From Streptomyces sp. S465 (GTDB lineage: Bacteria; Actinomycetota; Actinomycetes; Streptomycetales; Streptomycetaceae): a stretch of 64,000 nt of DNA. The notes beneath the pieces were generated by a model. The model was given only the letters and a program-made list of their open reading frames with translations. It did not search any database and was not told the origin of the DNA. The position numbers were made by a program, and so were the translations under genes. Shown here piece after piece: positions 16,578 through 25,361 of this stretch; positions within the stretch are counted from its first letter, which is position 1, and each line of letters starts with the position of its first letter. Location: assembly GCF_026898115.1 (NCBI RefSeq), contig NZ_CP114036.1, positions 1,550,001 through 1,614,000 on the forward strand. Reading direction: 5' to 3'.

Positions 16578-17744
16578 TCACACGTCGAGTCCTCCTCGCT
16601 TGACCAGCTGGCTGGCGATCACGTTCCGCTGGATCTCGTTGGTGCCCTCGCCGACGATCATCAGCGGGGCGTCCCGGAAGTAACGCTCCACGTCGAACTC
16701 GGTCGAGTAGCCGTAACCTCCGTGGATGCGGACCGCGTTGAGCGCGATCTGCATGGCCGTCTCGGAGGCGAACAGTTTGGCCATGCCCGCTTCCATGTCC
16801 ACGCGCCGGCCGGCATCGGCCTCACGGGCGGCATAGAGGGTGAGCTGACGGGCTGCCGTGAGGGAGGTGGCCATGTCGGCGAGGTAGTTGCCGATGGACT
16901 GGTGCTTCCAGATGGGCTTGCCGAACGACTCACGTTCCTGTGCGTAGGCGAGCGCGTCCTCCAGGGCGGCGCGGCCGACGCCGAGTGCGCGGGCCGCCAC
17001 CTGGAGACGCCCGGTCTCCAGACCCTTCATCATCTGGGCGAAGCCCTCGCCCTCGACACCGCCGAGCACCGCGTCCTCGGGAGCGTGGTAGTCCTCGAAG
17101 GACAGCTCGCAGCTCTCCACACCCTTGTAGCCGAGCTTGGGCAGGTCCCGGGAGACCGTGAGTCCGGACCCGTGCTCGACGAGCAGGATGGAGATGCCCT
17201 TGTGTGCGGGGGATGCCTCGGGGTCGGTCTTGCACAGCAGGGCGATCAGCTGTGAGCGGCGGGAGTTGGTGATCCAGGTCTTGGTCCCGTTGACCACGTA
17301 GCCGTCGTCGTCCTTACGGGCGATGGTGCGCATGGCCTGGAGGTCGGAGCCGCCGCCCGGCTCGGTGAGGGCCATGGTGGCCCGTATCTCACCGGTGGCC
17401 ATCCTCGGCAGGTACCGCTGTTTCTGCTCTTCCGTGCCGAAGTGCAGCAGCAGTTTGGCGACGACGGTGTGCCCGCCCATGGCACCGGCCAGGCTCATCC
17501 AGCCCCGTGCCAGTTCCTCGGTGACCAGGACGTAGCAGGGGGTCGACACCGGAGCGCCGCCGTACTCCTCCGGGACGGCGAGACCGAAGATGCCGAGGGC
17601 CTTCATCCGCTCGATGAGCGCCTCGGGGTAGGTGTTGGTGTGGTCGAGTTCCCGCGCGACGGGCTTGATGTCCTTGTCGACGAAGTCGTGCACCGTCCGG
17701 ACGATGAACTGCTCGTCCTCGGACAGGATGTCGAGGGTGCTCAT
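16578..17744 (-). CDS. Acyl-CoA dehydrogenase
   Basis: A 388-residue acyl-CoA dehydrogenase of the classical short/medium-chain type. It starts MSTLDILSEDEQFIVRTV; the mid-domain motif ATMALTEPGGGSDLQAMRT and C-terminal GEGTNEIQRNVIA are both characteristic, and the mid C-terminal region ESFGKPIWKHQSI is the Q-x-x-I motif next to FAD. ATG 17744 has AAGGAGA upstream; the longer open frame to 17855 is not supported. It is divergent from the LysR gene, which probably controls it. With the hydratase and transporter to the right it looks like uptake and oxidation of a small carboxylic acid, but no CoA ligase or transferase is present. Confidence 0.9.
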   Translation of the reverse strand: MSTLDILSEDEQFIVRTVHDFVDKDIKPVARELDHTNTYPEALIERMKALGIFGLAVPEEYGGAPVSTPCYVLVTEELARGWMSLAGAMGGHTVVAKLLLHFGTEEQKQRYLPRMATGEIRATMALTEPGGGSDLQAMRTIARKDDDGYVVNGTKTWITNSRRSQLIALLCKTDPEASPAHKGISILLVEHGSGLTVSRDLPKLGYKGVESCELSFEDYHAPEDAVLGGVEGEGFAQMMKGLETGRLQVAARALGVGRAALEDALAYAQERESFGKPIWKHQSIGNYLADMATSLTAARQLTLYAAREADAGRRVDMEAGMAKLFASETAMQIALNAVRIHGGYGYSTEFDVERYFRDAPLMIVGEGTNEIQRNVIASQLVKRGGLDV

Positions 17745-17880
17745 GGGAAGAGGTCTCCTTGCCGCGGTCTGGGGAGTGGCCGCGAGGGGGTCGGACGGCC
17801 ATGCGTTGGCCTCCGGAGGTATGGGTGGCCCGGACTCGAGTAACATCATCGGCACTCATGAGCGGCTGTGTGAAATAGCG

Positions 17881-17893
17881 ATCCATGATGGAT
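17881..17893. promoter_or_regulatory. ATCCAT-G-ATGGAT palindrome before lysR
   Basis: A perfect 13-bp dyad between the divergent acyl-CoA dehydrogenase and LysR genes, followed at 17890 by a second GGATCCAT. LysR regulators bind short dyads in such positions. Function inferred from placement. Confidence 0.45.
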
Positions 17894-17931
17894 CCATACG
17901 GGTCGCGGATGGCCGGGAAGGAGGCACCCTG

Positions 17932-18885
17932 ATGGACGTCAAACAGCTGAAGGCGCTCGTCACGGTCGCCGAGGTGGGCAGCGTGACCCGCGCCGCGGAG
18001 CTGCTGCACCTGGTGCAGCCCGCCGTCACCCGGCAGATCCGCACACTGGAGGAGGAACTCGGCGTCTCCCTCTTCCAGCGCACACGACAGGGCATGCGGC
18101 CCACCGAGGCCGGGGAGATCCTGGTGGACCGGGCGCGCCGGGCCCTGAACGAGCTGGAGCGGGCGCGCGCCGAGGTACAGCCCCGCCCCGGAGAGGTGAC
18201 CGGCATCGTCACCCTCGGCCTGCTGGAGAGCACCAGCGACCTGCTGGCCGAGCCGCTGGTGTCGGCCGTCGGCGTCGCCCACCCGGGTGTGGAGCTGCGT
18301 CTGCTGACCGCTTATTCCGGCCATCTCCAGCAGTGGCTGGACGACGGCGACCTGGACCTGTCCCTGCTGTACAACCTGGACAGCTCCCCGTCCCTCAACG
18401 CCCGCCCCCTGGTCCGTGAGCGCCTGTGGGCGGTGGCCCCCACCGCGGCCGGGCTGCGCGCGGATCACCCGGTGCCCTTCGCGGAGGTCGCGGCGCGCCC
18501 CCTCGTGATGCCCGCCTCCGGCCACGCCCTGCGCACGCTGATCGATGGCGCGGCGGCCCGTTCGGGGGTCGCCATGGACGTCACCGTGCAGACCAACTCC
18601 ATGCGCGTGCAGAAACAGCTCGTCCTGGCCGGACACGGCTGGACCATCCTGCCCGGCGTCGGCATCGCCGACGACGTCGCGAACGGCGCGCTCAGCGCCG
18701 CTCCCCTGTCCGAGCCCGACGTATGGCGGTCGATCGTCCTGGGGACCCCGCGGTACGGACGCGTCCCACCGGCCGTCGAGGTCGTCGCGCGGGAACTGAC
18801 CCGCCTGATCGACTCGGCCGCGTCACACGGGCGGTGGCCCTCCGCCCGGTTGCACACGCCGGACGGACCGGGCGCGGACGCGTGA
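17932..18885 (+). CDS. LysR family transcriptional regulator
   Basis: A 317-residue LysR-type regulator. Residues 1-60 are the winged HTH (MDVKQLKALVTVAEVGSVTR then AAELLHLVQPAVTRQIRTLE). Residues about 90-300 are the periplasmic-binding-like effector domain. ATG 17932 is preceded by GGAAGGAGG. It is close to the NAC/CbI-like branch that carries a short effector domain, but I cannot name the effector. Divergent from an acyl-CoA dehydrogenase and upstream of the hydratase, it is the likely pathway activator. Confidence 0.88.
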   Translation: MDVKQLKALVTVAEVGSVTRAAELLHLVQPAVTRQIRTLEEELGVSLFQRTRQGMRPTEAGEILVDRARRALNELERARAEVQPRPGEVTGIVTLGLLESTSDLLAEPLVSAVGVAHPGVELRLLTAYSGHLQQWLDDGDLDLSLLYNLDSSPSLNARPLVRERLWAVAPTAAGLRADHPVPFAEVAARPLVMPASGHALRTLIDGAAARSGVAMDVTVQTNSMRVQKQLVLAGHGWTILPGVGIADDVANGALSAAPLSEPDVWRSIVLGTPRYGRVPPAVEVVARELTRLIDSAASHGRWPSARLHTPDGPGADA

Positions 18886-19078
18886 CGCGGATGCCGCCTC
18901 GCGCCGATGATCGAACCGACGCTTCCGCCCGTTACCGATGGCGGGATCGCGGTGGCGTACCAGGCCCGCGACGCGGCTCGCCACCGGCGCGGCGGAGCGC
19001 GCCGCACCGTCCGGTCCGGGACCGTCGCGCGCCTCCCATCTGGACGCCACCCAGTCGCCCGCCGCCGCCCACAACCGT

Positions 19079-19135
19079 CGAAGACCGCATCGATCGCATC
19101 GAAAACCGCATCGAAGACCGCATAGAAGACCGCAC
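19079..19135 (+). repeat. Five-unit tandem repeat of a 12-bp motif
   Basis: Units of CGAAGACCGCAT repeat from 19079 (12, 9, 12, 12, 12 bp; one unit shortened by three bases). In the frame of the downstream gene they would read as EDRIDRIENRIEDRIEDR, but no start codon lies before them, so they are treated as untranslated. The rest of 18886-19166 holds nothing convincing. Confidence 0.7.
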
Positions 19136-19166
19136 TCCTCACCTGAAGCGCGAGGTCACACCTACC

Positions 19167-20039
19167 ATGCAGCCCGGTACCGCCCCCCTCAGCTCCTACG
19201 TCGAAACGTGGCACCCCGAGCCGGTCACCGCGCACGACCCGATGGACCCGGGCCCCACCGCCGCCGTGTCGGCCCTCCTGGATCTGCCCGAACCCGCCGC
19301 GAAGGACGGTGACCCGCTCCCTCCGCTGTGGCAGTGGTTCCACTTCCTGCACTGGCCCGCCCAGCACGACCTCGGCCCCGACGGCCATCTGCGCGCCGCC
19401 CGCTTCCTGCCGCCGCTGCCCGACCGGCAGCGCATGTTCGCCGGGGGGCGCTGCGAGATCGTCGAGCCGCTGCGGCTGGGCGAACCGGCCGAGCGGACCA
19501 GCAGCCTCGCCGCGGTGACCCCGAAGCGGGGCCGCAGCGGCGAGCTGCTGTTCGTGACCGAGCGCCAGCAGTTCCGCCAGTCGGGCCGGGTGTGCATGGT
19601 GGAGGAACAGGACATCGTCTACCGATCCGGCCGCAGCGGCGGCGGACGGCACCCGGCCACCATCGACGACACCTCCACGCCCGATCCCGAGAGCCCCTGG
19701 CACCTGCGCCTCCAGCCCGGCCCGACGCTGCTGTTCCGGCTCAGCGCCCTCACCGCCAACGCCCACCGCATCCACTACGACGCCCCGTACTGCCGCGACA
19801 CGGAGGGCTACCCCGGCCTGGTCGTCCACGGCCCGCTGCTCGCCCTGCTCATGCTCGACGTGGTACGCCGCAACGCCCCCGAACGCCGGGTGCGCTCGCT
19901 GTCCTTCCGGCTGCGGCGGCCGGTATTCGCCGGCGAGCACATCCTCGCCGAGGGCGCACCTTCCGACACCACCGTCCACCTGCGCACCGCGACCCACCGC
20001 GACGCCCAGCACGCCACCGCCGAGGTGACCTTCGCATAA
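19167..20039 (+). CDS. HTD2/FAS1-like acyl-CoA hydratase (mesaconyl-C4- or itaconyl-CoA hydratase family)
   Basis: A 290-residue double-hot-dog protein. The N-terminal half has the FAS1-like dehydratase text (PPLWQWFHFLHW; GHLRAARFLPPLPDRQRMFAGG) and the C-terminal half the MaoC-like catalytic region ANAHRIHYDAPYCRDTEGYP then GLVVHGPLLALLM. This arrangement is that of mesaconyl-C4-CoA and itaconyl-CoA hydratases, which act on branched C4-C5 acyl-CoAs. ATG 19167 follows the LysR gene by 281 bp. With the divergent dehydrogenase it suggests beta-oxidation-like handling of a branched or dicarboxylic acid. The exact substrate is an inference. Confidence 0.8.
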   Translation: MQPGTAPLSSYVETWHPEPVTAHDPMDPGPTAAVSALLDLPEPAAKDGDPLPPLWQWFHFLHWPAQHDLGPDGHLRAARFLPPLPDRQRMFAGGRCEIVEPLRLGEPAERTSSLAAVTPKRGRSGELLFVTERQQFRQSGRVCMVEEQDIVYRSGRSGGGRHPATIDDTSTPDPESPWHLRLQPGPTLLFRLSALTANAHRIHYDAPYCRDTEGYPGLVVHGPLLALLMLDVVRRNAPERRVRSLSFRLRRPVFAGEHILAEGAPSDTTVHLRTATHRDAQHATAEVTFA

Positions 20040-20040
20040 C

Positions 20041-20101
20041 CAGGGACATCCGAACCGCACACCGCGGCCCAGCGCACCGGTTCCGTCCCCTCAGGTCCCT
20101 G
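20041..20101 (+). terminator. Long stem-loop after the hydratase gene
   Basis: CAGGGAC pairs with GTCCCTG, and inside it GAACCG pairs with CGGTTC. The stem is interrupted, so its role as a terminator is only probable. Confidence 0.4.
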
Positions 20102-20247
20102 AACCGCCCATCCGCGAGCGGGCATGATGGCCACACGCACAACCGGCCGCGGAACTATGTCGCCCCACCACATGTGCGCCTGATCCGCGCCTTCCTACCG
20201 TGTGCCCGACACGTACCGTCCCCACCGCACACGAGGAAGTGGCGCAC

Positions 20248-21747
20248 ATGGCCTCGGCATCAACCGCTCCCCCACCTCCCGGCAACCTCCGGCGCATCGT
20301 CGCCGCGAGCCTCATCGGCACCACCATCGAGTGGTACGACTTCTTCCTCTACGGGTCGGCGGCCGCACTCGTCTTCAACCAGCTCTTCTTCCCCGACTCC
20401 GATCCGCTCGTCGGCACCCTGCTGTCGTTCCTGACCTACGCGGTCGGCTTCGCCGCCCGGCCGATCGGCGCCCTGGTCTTCGGCCACTACGGCGACCGGC
20501 TCGGCCGTAAGAAGCTGCTGATCCTGAGCCTGCTGATGATGGGCGGCGCCACCTGCGCCATCGGGCTGCTGCCCACCCACGCCACGGTCGGCTCGGCGGC
20601 GCCCGTCCTGCTCACCGCGCTGCGCCTGGTCCAGGGCTTCGCGCTCGGCGGCGAATGGGGCGGGGCGGTGCTGCTGGTGTCGGAGCACGGGGACGCGCGG
20701 CGGCGCGGGTTCTGGGCGTCCTGGCCGCAGACCGGCGCCCCCGCCGGACAGTTGCTGGCCACCGGGGTGCTCTCCGCGCTGACCGCGCTGCTCTCCGACG
20801 ACGCCTTCGCGTCATGGGGCTGGCGGGTGCCGTTCCTGCTCTCGGGCGTGCTGGTACTGGTCGGCTTGTGGATTCGGCTCTCTGTCGATGAATCGCCGGT
20901 GTTCAAGGCGGCGCTGGCCCAGGCCGAGGCCCGTAAGGCCGCCACGGGCCGGGACGGCGCCGCCGCCGAGAAGACGCCGCTGGTCGCGGTCCTGCGCCAC
21001 CACTGGCGGGATGTGCTGGTCGCCATGGGCGCGCGGATGGCGGAGAACATCAGCTACTACGTCATCACCGCCTTCGTCCTCGTCTACGCGACCTCCGACC
21101 ACGTGGGCCTGGACAAGCAGACCGCGCTGAACGCCGTACTGATCGCCTCGACCGTGCACTTCGCGGTCATTCCCGCGTGGGGCGCGCTGTCGGACCGGAT
21201 CGGACGCCGCCCGGTGTATCTGCTGGGCGCGGCGGGCGTGGGCGCGTGGGCCTTCCCCTTCTTCCTCCTCATCGACACCGAGGACTTCCCGGCCCTGGTG
21301 CTCGCCGTAACGGTCGGGCTGGTCTTCCACGGGGCGATGTACGCGCCCCAGGCGGCCTTCTTCTCCGAGATGTTCGCGACCCGGATGCGGTATTCGGGGG
21401 CGTCGATCGGGGCCCAGTTCTCGTCGGTCGCGGCCGGCGCGCCCGCACCGCTGATCGCCACCGCGCTCCTGGCCGACTACGACAGCGCCACGCCGATCGC
21501 CCTCTATGTGATCGCGGCGGCCCTGCTCACCCTGGTGGCCGTGGGCGCCGCCAAGGAGACCCGGGACCGCGATCTGGCCGCCGTCGAACCGGCCACGGCG
21601 CCCTCCCCGCGGCCGGCGGGGAGGACGGAGAGCGAGACGGGAACGGGACCGGGAACGGGGCCGGGAACGAGGACAGGGACGGAGACAAAGACAGAGACGG
21701 AGACAGAGACGGCGGAGCGCCCGGCCCGTTCGTCCTCGGCTCAGTAG
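20248..21747 (+). CDS. MFS transporter of the metabolite:H+ symporter (MHS) family
   Basis: A 499-residue, twelve-segment transporter. TTIEWYDFFLYG at residues about 24-35 is the MHS signature, and GDRLGRKK and GFALGGEWGGAVLL are the loop 2-3 and helix 5 motifs shared with shikimate, citrate and dicarboxylate carriers. ATG 20248 has GAGGAAG upstream. The last about 30 residues are a low-complexity run of TG/TE dipeptides (ETGTGPGTGPGTRTGTETK and on), encoded by a degenerate hexamer repeat at 21632-21715, outside the membrane core. Its place next to the hydratase suggests uptake of the acid degraded here. Its stop overlaps the convergent regulator by 7 bp. Confidence 0.88.
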   Translation: MASASTAPPPPGNLRRIVAASLIGTTIEWYDFFLYGSAAALVFNQLFFPDSDPLVGTLLSFLTYAVGFAARPIGALVFGHYGDRLGRKKLLILSLLMMGGATCAIGLLPTHATVGSAAPVLLTALRLVQGFALGGEWGGAVLLVSEHGDARRRGFWASWPQTGAPAGQLLATGVLSALTALLSDDAFASWGWRVPFLLSGVLVLVGLWIRLSVDESPVFKAALAQAEARKAATGRDGAAAEKTPLVAVLRHHWRDVLVAMGARMAENISYYVITAFVLVYATSDHVGLDKQTALNAVLIASTVHFAVIPAWGALSDRIGRRPVYLLGAAGVGAWAFPFFLLIDTEDFPALVLAVTVGLVFHGAMYAPQAAFFSEMFATRMRYSGASIGAQFSSVAAGAPAPLIATALLADYDSATPIALYVIAAALLTLVAVGAAKETRDRDLAAVEPATAPSPRPAGRTESETGTGPGTGPGTRTGTETKTETETETAERPARSSSAQ

Positions 21748-24227
21748 CCCAGGGCCGAGGCCAGGCGGTGCAGCCGCAGGGCGAGCTGGATCTCCAGGGA
21801 GCGGGCGGGCGACTGCCAGTCGGGGCCGAGCAGCCGCCCGACCCGCTCCAGCCGCTGCGCCACCGTGTTGACGTGCACGTGGAGCGCGTCCTTCGTCCGG
21901 GCCGGGCTCATCCCGCCGGCGAAGTACGCGTCGAGCGTGCGGATCAACTCGGTGCCGCGCCGCTCGTCGTAGTCGAGGACCGGACCCAGGGTGCGGGTCA
22001 CGAAGTCCTGGACGCCGGTGCCGTCCGGGGCGCCGTCGCGGGTACCGGCCAGCAGCAGGCCGAGGAAGCCGAAGTCCTCGGCGGCGGCGCCCTGTCCGGC
22101 CCGGCCCAGCGCCCGCAGGGCGGCCAGACAGCGCCGCGCCTCGGCGTAGGCGGCCGCCACCTTCCCGGGCCACCCGGCGGGCGCGGCCACCGGTGCGGAG
22201 GCGCCGACGGTGACCGGGGCGTGCACGGCGGTGCCCAGCTGCCGGGCGGTGCGGCGGGCGAGGGCGTCGGCGGTGTCGCCCTCGGCCAGCGGCAGCAGCA
22301 GCACGGTGCCGCCGTCACGGGTGGCGGCCAGACCGTGCCGGGTGGCCGCCAGATGGGAAGCGGCGGACCACAACCTCCGGCGCCCGGCGGCATCCTCAGC
22401 GTGCGCACCGCCGGCCCCGCTTCCGGCTGCGCCGCCAGAGCCGCTTCTCGATGCGCCGCCGGGCCCGCCTGTGGACATCCTCCCGGACCCGCCACAAGGT
22501 CCGCCTCTCGGTGCGTCGTTGGATCCGCTTCGGGGCATGCCCCCAGACCCGCCTACGGGCGCGCCACCAGACCCACCCCCGGGTGCGCCACCAGACCCAC
22601 CCCCGGGCCCACCTCCGGGTGTGCCGCCAAGTCCGCTTCTCGATGCGCCACCGAATCCACTCCGGGGCGTGCCCCCAGACCCACCTACGGGCGCGCCACC
22701 GGACCCGCTTCCGGGCGCGCCACCAGACCCGCTTCTCGATGCGCCACCGAATCCACTCCGGGGCGTGCCCCCAGACCCACCTACGGGCGTACCACCAGAC
22801 CCACCTACGGGTGCGCCACCAGACCTACCTCCGGGTGCGCCACCAGGCCCACCTCCGGGCGCGCCACCGGACCCGCATCGGAATGCGCCATCGAACCCGC
22901 CCGTGGGTGTCTCACCGGGCCCGCCCGCAGATGACCCGCCGGGCCCGGCGGCGGGTGTGCCGGTGTCCGGGGCATCGATGCTCGCGGCGAGCACCACGTG
23001 GGGCGCGTCCAGGTCCGCCCGGAGCCGTGCCGCGCGTTCGCGCAACAGCCGGGGTTCGCGGTCGGGGGCGTCGAGGAGGTCGTCCAGGAGCTCACCGCGC
23101 ACCCGCTGTTCGGCCTCGCCCGCCGAGCGGCGGGCGAGTTGCAGCAGCGAGGTGACCATCGCGGCCCGCTCCAGGGTGCGCTGGTCCACGGGGTCCAGCC
23201 GGGGGTGGCCGCGCAGGATGAGCGCGCCGAGCAGTTCGCCGCCCGCCGATACGGCGGCGACCCAGTCCTGCTCGCTGTCGCGCACCGCGCGGCCGTCGGC
23301 GCGGGACCGGTCGACGGCCGCCGCGGGCGCCTCGTCGGCCTCGACGAACTCCACGGAACCGCTGAGCACTTCGGCCACAGCGTCGGCCACGTCATGCACC
23401 CCGCCACCGCGCAGCACCAGCTCGGTGAGCCGGTCGTGGACGTCGGAGGCGCGCTCGATGACCCCGCTGCGGTCCCGGATGATCTCGTTGGCGGCCTCCA
23501 GCTCGGTGAGCGCCGTACGGGTCTCGGCGAGCAGATGAGCGGTGTCGATCGCCACGGCGGCGTGGGCGGCGAACGAGCCGAGCAGCGCTATCTGTTCGCG
23601 CTCGAACACCCGGGCCCGGCGGTCGGCCGCGAACAGCACGCCGATGACGCCGCTGCCGAGCAGCAGCGGCACCCCGAGGATGGCCACGAGTCCCTCGTCC
23701 CTGACACCCGCGTCGATGGTGCCGGTGTGCTGGAACCGCGGATCGTGGAAGTAGCTTTCGGTCACATAGGGACGGGCGGTCTGGGCGACCAGACCGCCGA
23801 GCCCCTCCCCCATGCCGAGCCGCAACTGCTGGAAGCGGGCGGAGACCGAACCGTCGGTGACCCTCATATAGGTGTCACCGGCCGTCGGGTCGTTGAGCGT
23901 CAGATAGGCGACCTCGGTGCCCAGCAGGGAGCGGGCACGCTGCACGATCGCCTGGAGCACCGCGTCCAGATCGCGCAGTCCCGCCAGGTCGTGGGCGGTT
24001 TCGAAGAGCGCGGACAGCTCGGCCTCACGACGCCGCCGTCCCTCCAGCTCACCGCGCACCCGCAGGGCGAGCAGCTTGGCGCGCTCCAGGGCCGCCAGCC
24101 GGTCGGCCGGGGCCTTGTCCGCGCGGGCGCGCAGCACCGGGCGCTCGTACGCCTCGGCGGGCGCTCCGCGTACGAGCAGTTCCAGGTAGGGGGTCTCCGG
24201 CTGGTCGTCGGGCATGAGCACAGACAT
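21741..24227 (-). CDS. PucR-like regulator: GAF, CdaR GGDEF-like and C-terminal HTH domains
   Basis: An 828-residue regulator. Residues about 55-240 hold a GAF domain (AELSALFETAHDLAGLRDLD; GVPLLLGSGVIGVLFAADRR). Residues about 380-700 form the CdaR GGDEF-like region (HVVLAASIDAP). The C-terminus is a PucR HTH (MSPARTKDALHVHVNTVAQR). Residues about 433-592 are a glycine-rich octapeptide array inserted inside the GGDEF-like domain, unusual for the family. ATG 24227 is chosen as conserved start (MSVLMPDDQ), but the frame stays open to ATG 24515, adding 96 residues with decapeptide repeats. That start overlaps the upstream SDR stop by 16 bp. It may regulate the transporter or the SDR. Confidence 0.8.
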   Translation of the reverse strand: MSVLMPDDQPETPYLELLVRGAPAEAYERPVLRARADKAPADRLAALERAKLLALRVRGELEGRRRREAELSALFETAHDLAGLRDLDAVLQAIVQRARSLLGTEVAYLTLNDPTAGDTYMRVTDGSVSARFQQLRLGMGEGLGGLVAQTARPYVTESYFHDPRFQHTGTIDAGVRDEGLVAILGVPLLLGSGVIGVLFAADRRARVFEREQIALLGSFAAHAAVAIDTAHLLAETRTALTELEAANEIIRDRSGVIERASDVHDRLTELVLRGGGVHDVADAVAEVLSGSVEFVEADEAPAAAVDRSRADGRAVRDSEQDWVAAVSAGGELLGALILRGHPRLDPVDQRTLERAAMVTSLLQLARRSAGEAEQRVRGELLDDLLDAPDREPRLLRERAARLRADLDAPHVVLAASIDAPDTGTPAAGPGGSSAGGPGETPTGGFDGAFRCGSGGAPGGGPGGAPGGRSGGAPVGGSGGTPVGGSGGTPRSGFGGASRSGSGGAPGSGSGGAPVGGSGGTPRSGFGGASRSGLGGTPGGGPGGGSGGAPGGGSGGAPVGGSGGMPRSGSNDAPRGGPCGGSGRMSTGGPGGASRSGSGGAAGSGAGGAHAEDAAGRRRLWSAASHLAATRHGLAATRDGGTVLLLPLAEGDTADALARRTARQLGTAVHAPVTVGASAPVAAPAGWPGKVAAAYAEARRCLAALRALGRAGQGAAAEDFGFLGLLLAGTRDGAPDGTGVQDFVTRTLGPVLDYDERRGTELIRTLDAYFAGGMSPARTKDALHVHVNTVAQRLERVGRLLGPDWQSPARSLEIQLALRLHRLASALGY
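22450..22930 (-). repeat. 24-bp tandem repeat array inside the PucR-like gene
   Basis: About 16 imperfect units of 24 bp, plus a few shifted by multiples of three. Each encodes an octapeptide of the form GG-A/T-P-x-x-G-S/F (GGAPVGGS, GGTPRSGF, GGASRSGS). A block of about 96 bp (22622-22717 and 22730-22825) is repeated almost unchanged, which suggests recent unit duplication. The frame is kept throughout. Confidence 0.85.
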
Positions 24228-24310
24228 ACTCCCGACGGGCGCGGCGGCGCCAGGCGCGGGGCGGCCCGGTGACGTCACCTCGACGGGGCGGCCGGGCAGG
24301 ACGCGGTCCG

Positions 24311-24456
24311 GTGGCTGAGCCAATGGGCCACCATCCGACGGTGGCTGAGCCAATCGGCCCTCATGGCTGCGTGGCTGAGGCTGAGGCTGAGCCAATCGGC
24401 TTTCGTGGCCGGGTGGCTGAGCCAATCGCCCCTCCCCACCACGTGGCTGAGCCAAT
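24311..24456. repeat. Five copies of GTGGCTGAGCCAAT with a 30-bp period
   Basis: Copies begin at 24311, 24341, 24371, 24413 and 24443. The spacing is exactly 30 bp except where the third copy holds 12 extra bases (two GAGGCT units). The core TGGCT-G-AGCCA is itself palindromic. On the minus strand the unit reads EGRLAQPxxx, in frame with the PucR-like gene. It is either regulatory DNA before that gene or coding repeats at its N-terminus. Confidence 0.85.
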
Positions 24457-24499
24457 CGTCCTTCATCAACTGGTGGCCGGTCCTGTGGCTGTGGGCCGC

Positions 24500-25306
24500 T
24501 CAGTGGGCGGTCCATCCGCCGTCCATGCTGAGCGAGGCGCCGGTGACGAAGGACGCGTGCGGACCACAGAGGTACGCGACGGCCTCGGCGACCTCCTCGG
24601 GTTCGACCAGCCGCTTGACCGCCGCGTCGGCCAGCAGCACCTCGGAGAGGACCCGTTCCGGCGAGATCCCGTGGGCCTCGGCCTGGTCGGCGATCTGCCG
24701 CTCGACGAGCGGGGTGCGCACATAGCCGGGGTTGACGCAGTTGGAGGTCACCCCGTGCGCCGCGCCCTCCAGGGCGGCGACCTTGGAGAGCCCCTCCAGA
24801 CCGTGTTTGGCGGCCACATAGGCCGACTTGTACGGCGAGGCGCGCAGCCCGTGCACCGACGAGACGTTCACGATCCGGCCCCAGCCACGCGCGTACATAT
24901 GGGGCAGCGCGCCACGCACCAGCCGGAACGGGGCCTCCAGCATCACGGTGAGCACGCGGGAGAAGACCTCGGGCGGGAAGTCCTCGATGGGCCGGACGAG
25001 TTGCAGCCCGGCGTTGTTGACCAGGATGTCGGTGCGGGCGGCGGCCCGTTCGGCGGCGTCGAGGTCGGTGAGGTCGAGGGGGTGGGCCTCGACCGGACCG
25101 GGCAGCCCGGAGGCCGCGGCGACCAGGTCGGCGAGGCCCGCGGCGTCCAGATCGACGGCCCGCACCCGCGCCCCGGCGGTGGCCAGCCGCAGCGCGCAGG
25201 CCCGGCCGATGCCCCCCGCGGCGCCCGTGACGAGTGCGGTACGGCCGGACAGATCGAGGCCGTCGGACGGCCGGGGGGCTGGCCCTGGTGTGGTGGACGC
25301 GCTCAT
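24500..25306 (-). CDS. SDR family oxidoreductase, 3-hydroxybutyrate dehydrogenase-like
   Basis: A 268-residue classical short-chain dehydrogenase. Cofactor motif TGAAGGIGRAC near residue 28, NNAG near 100, catalytic Ser in NVSSVHGL and YVAAK with the Tyr/Lys pair. The text SVHGLRASPYKSAYVAAKHG and the C-terminal FVTGASLSMDGGWTAH match D-3-hydroxybutyrate dehydrogenases, which oxidise 3-hydroxybutyrate to acetoacetate with NAD. ATG 25306 is used; GTG 25315 is nine bases upstream and neither has a clear ribosome site, so the mRNA may be leaderless or have a short leader. It reads toward the PucR-like regulator. Confidence 0.88.
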   Translation of the reverse strand: MSASTTPGPAPRPSDGLDLSGRTALVTGAAGGIGRACALRLATAGARVRAVDLDAAGLADLVAAASGLPGPVEAHPLDLTDLDAAERAAARTDILVNNAGLQLVRPIEDFPPEVFSRVLTVMLEAPFRLVRGALPHMYARGWGRIVNVSSVHGLRASPYKSAYVAAKHGLEGLSKVAALEGAAHGVTSNCVNPGYVRTPLVERQIADQAEAHGISPERVLSEVLLADAAVKRLVEPEEVAEAVAYLCGPHASFVTGASLSMDGGWTAH

Positions 25307-25361
25307 GAGGGGCACATTAGGCAGCCGTCGCGCCCGGACCGATGTGCCGACGCCACATACT

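Noticed and set aside
24311..24456. CRISPR array
   Set aside because: Repeats are 14 bp with 16-bp gaps, palindromic and in frame with a protein; no cas genes are present.
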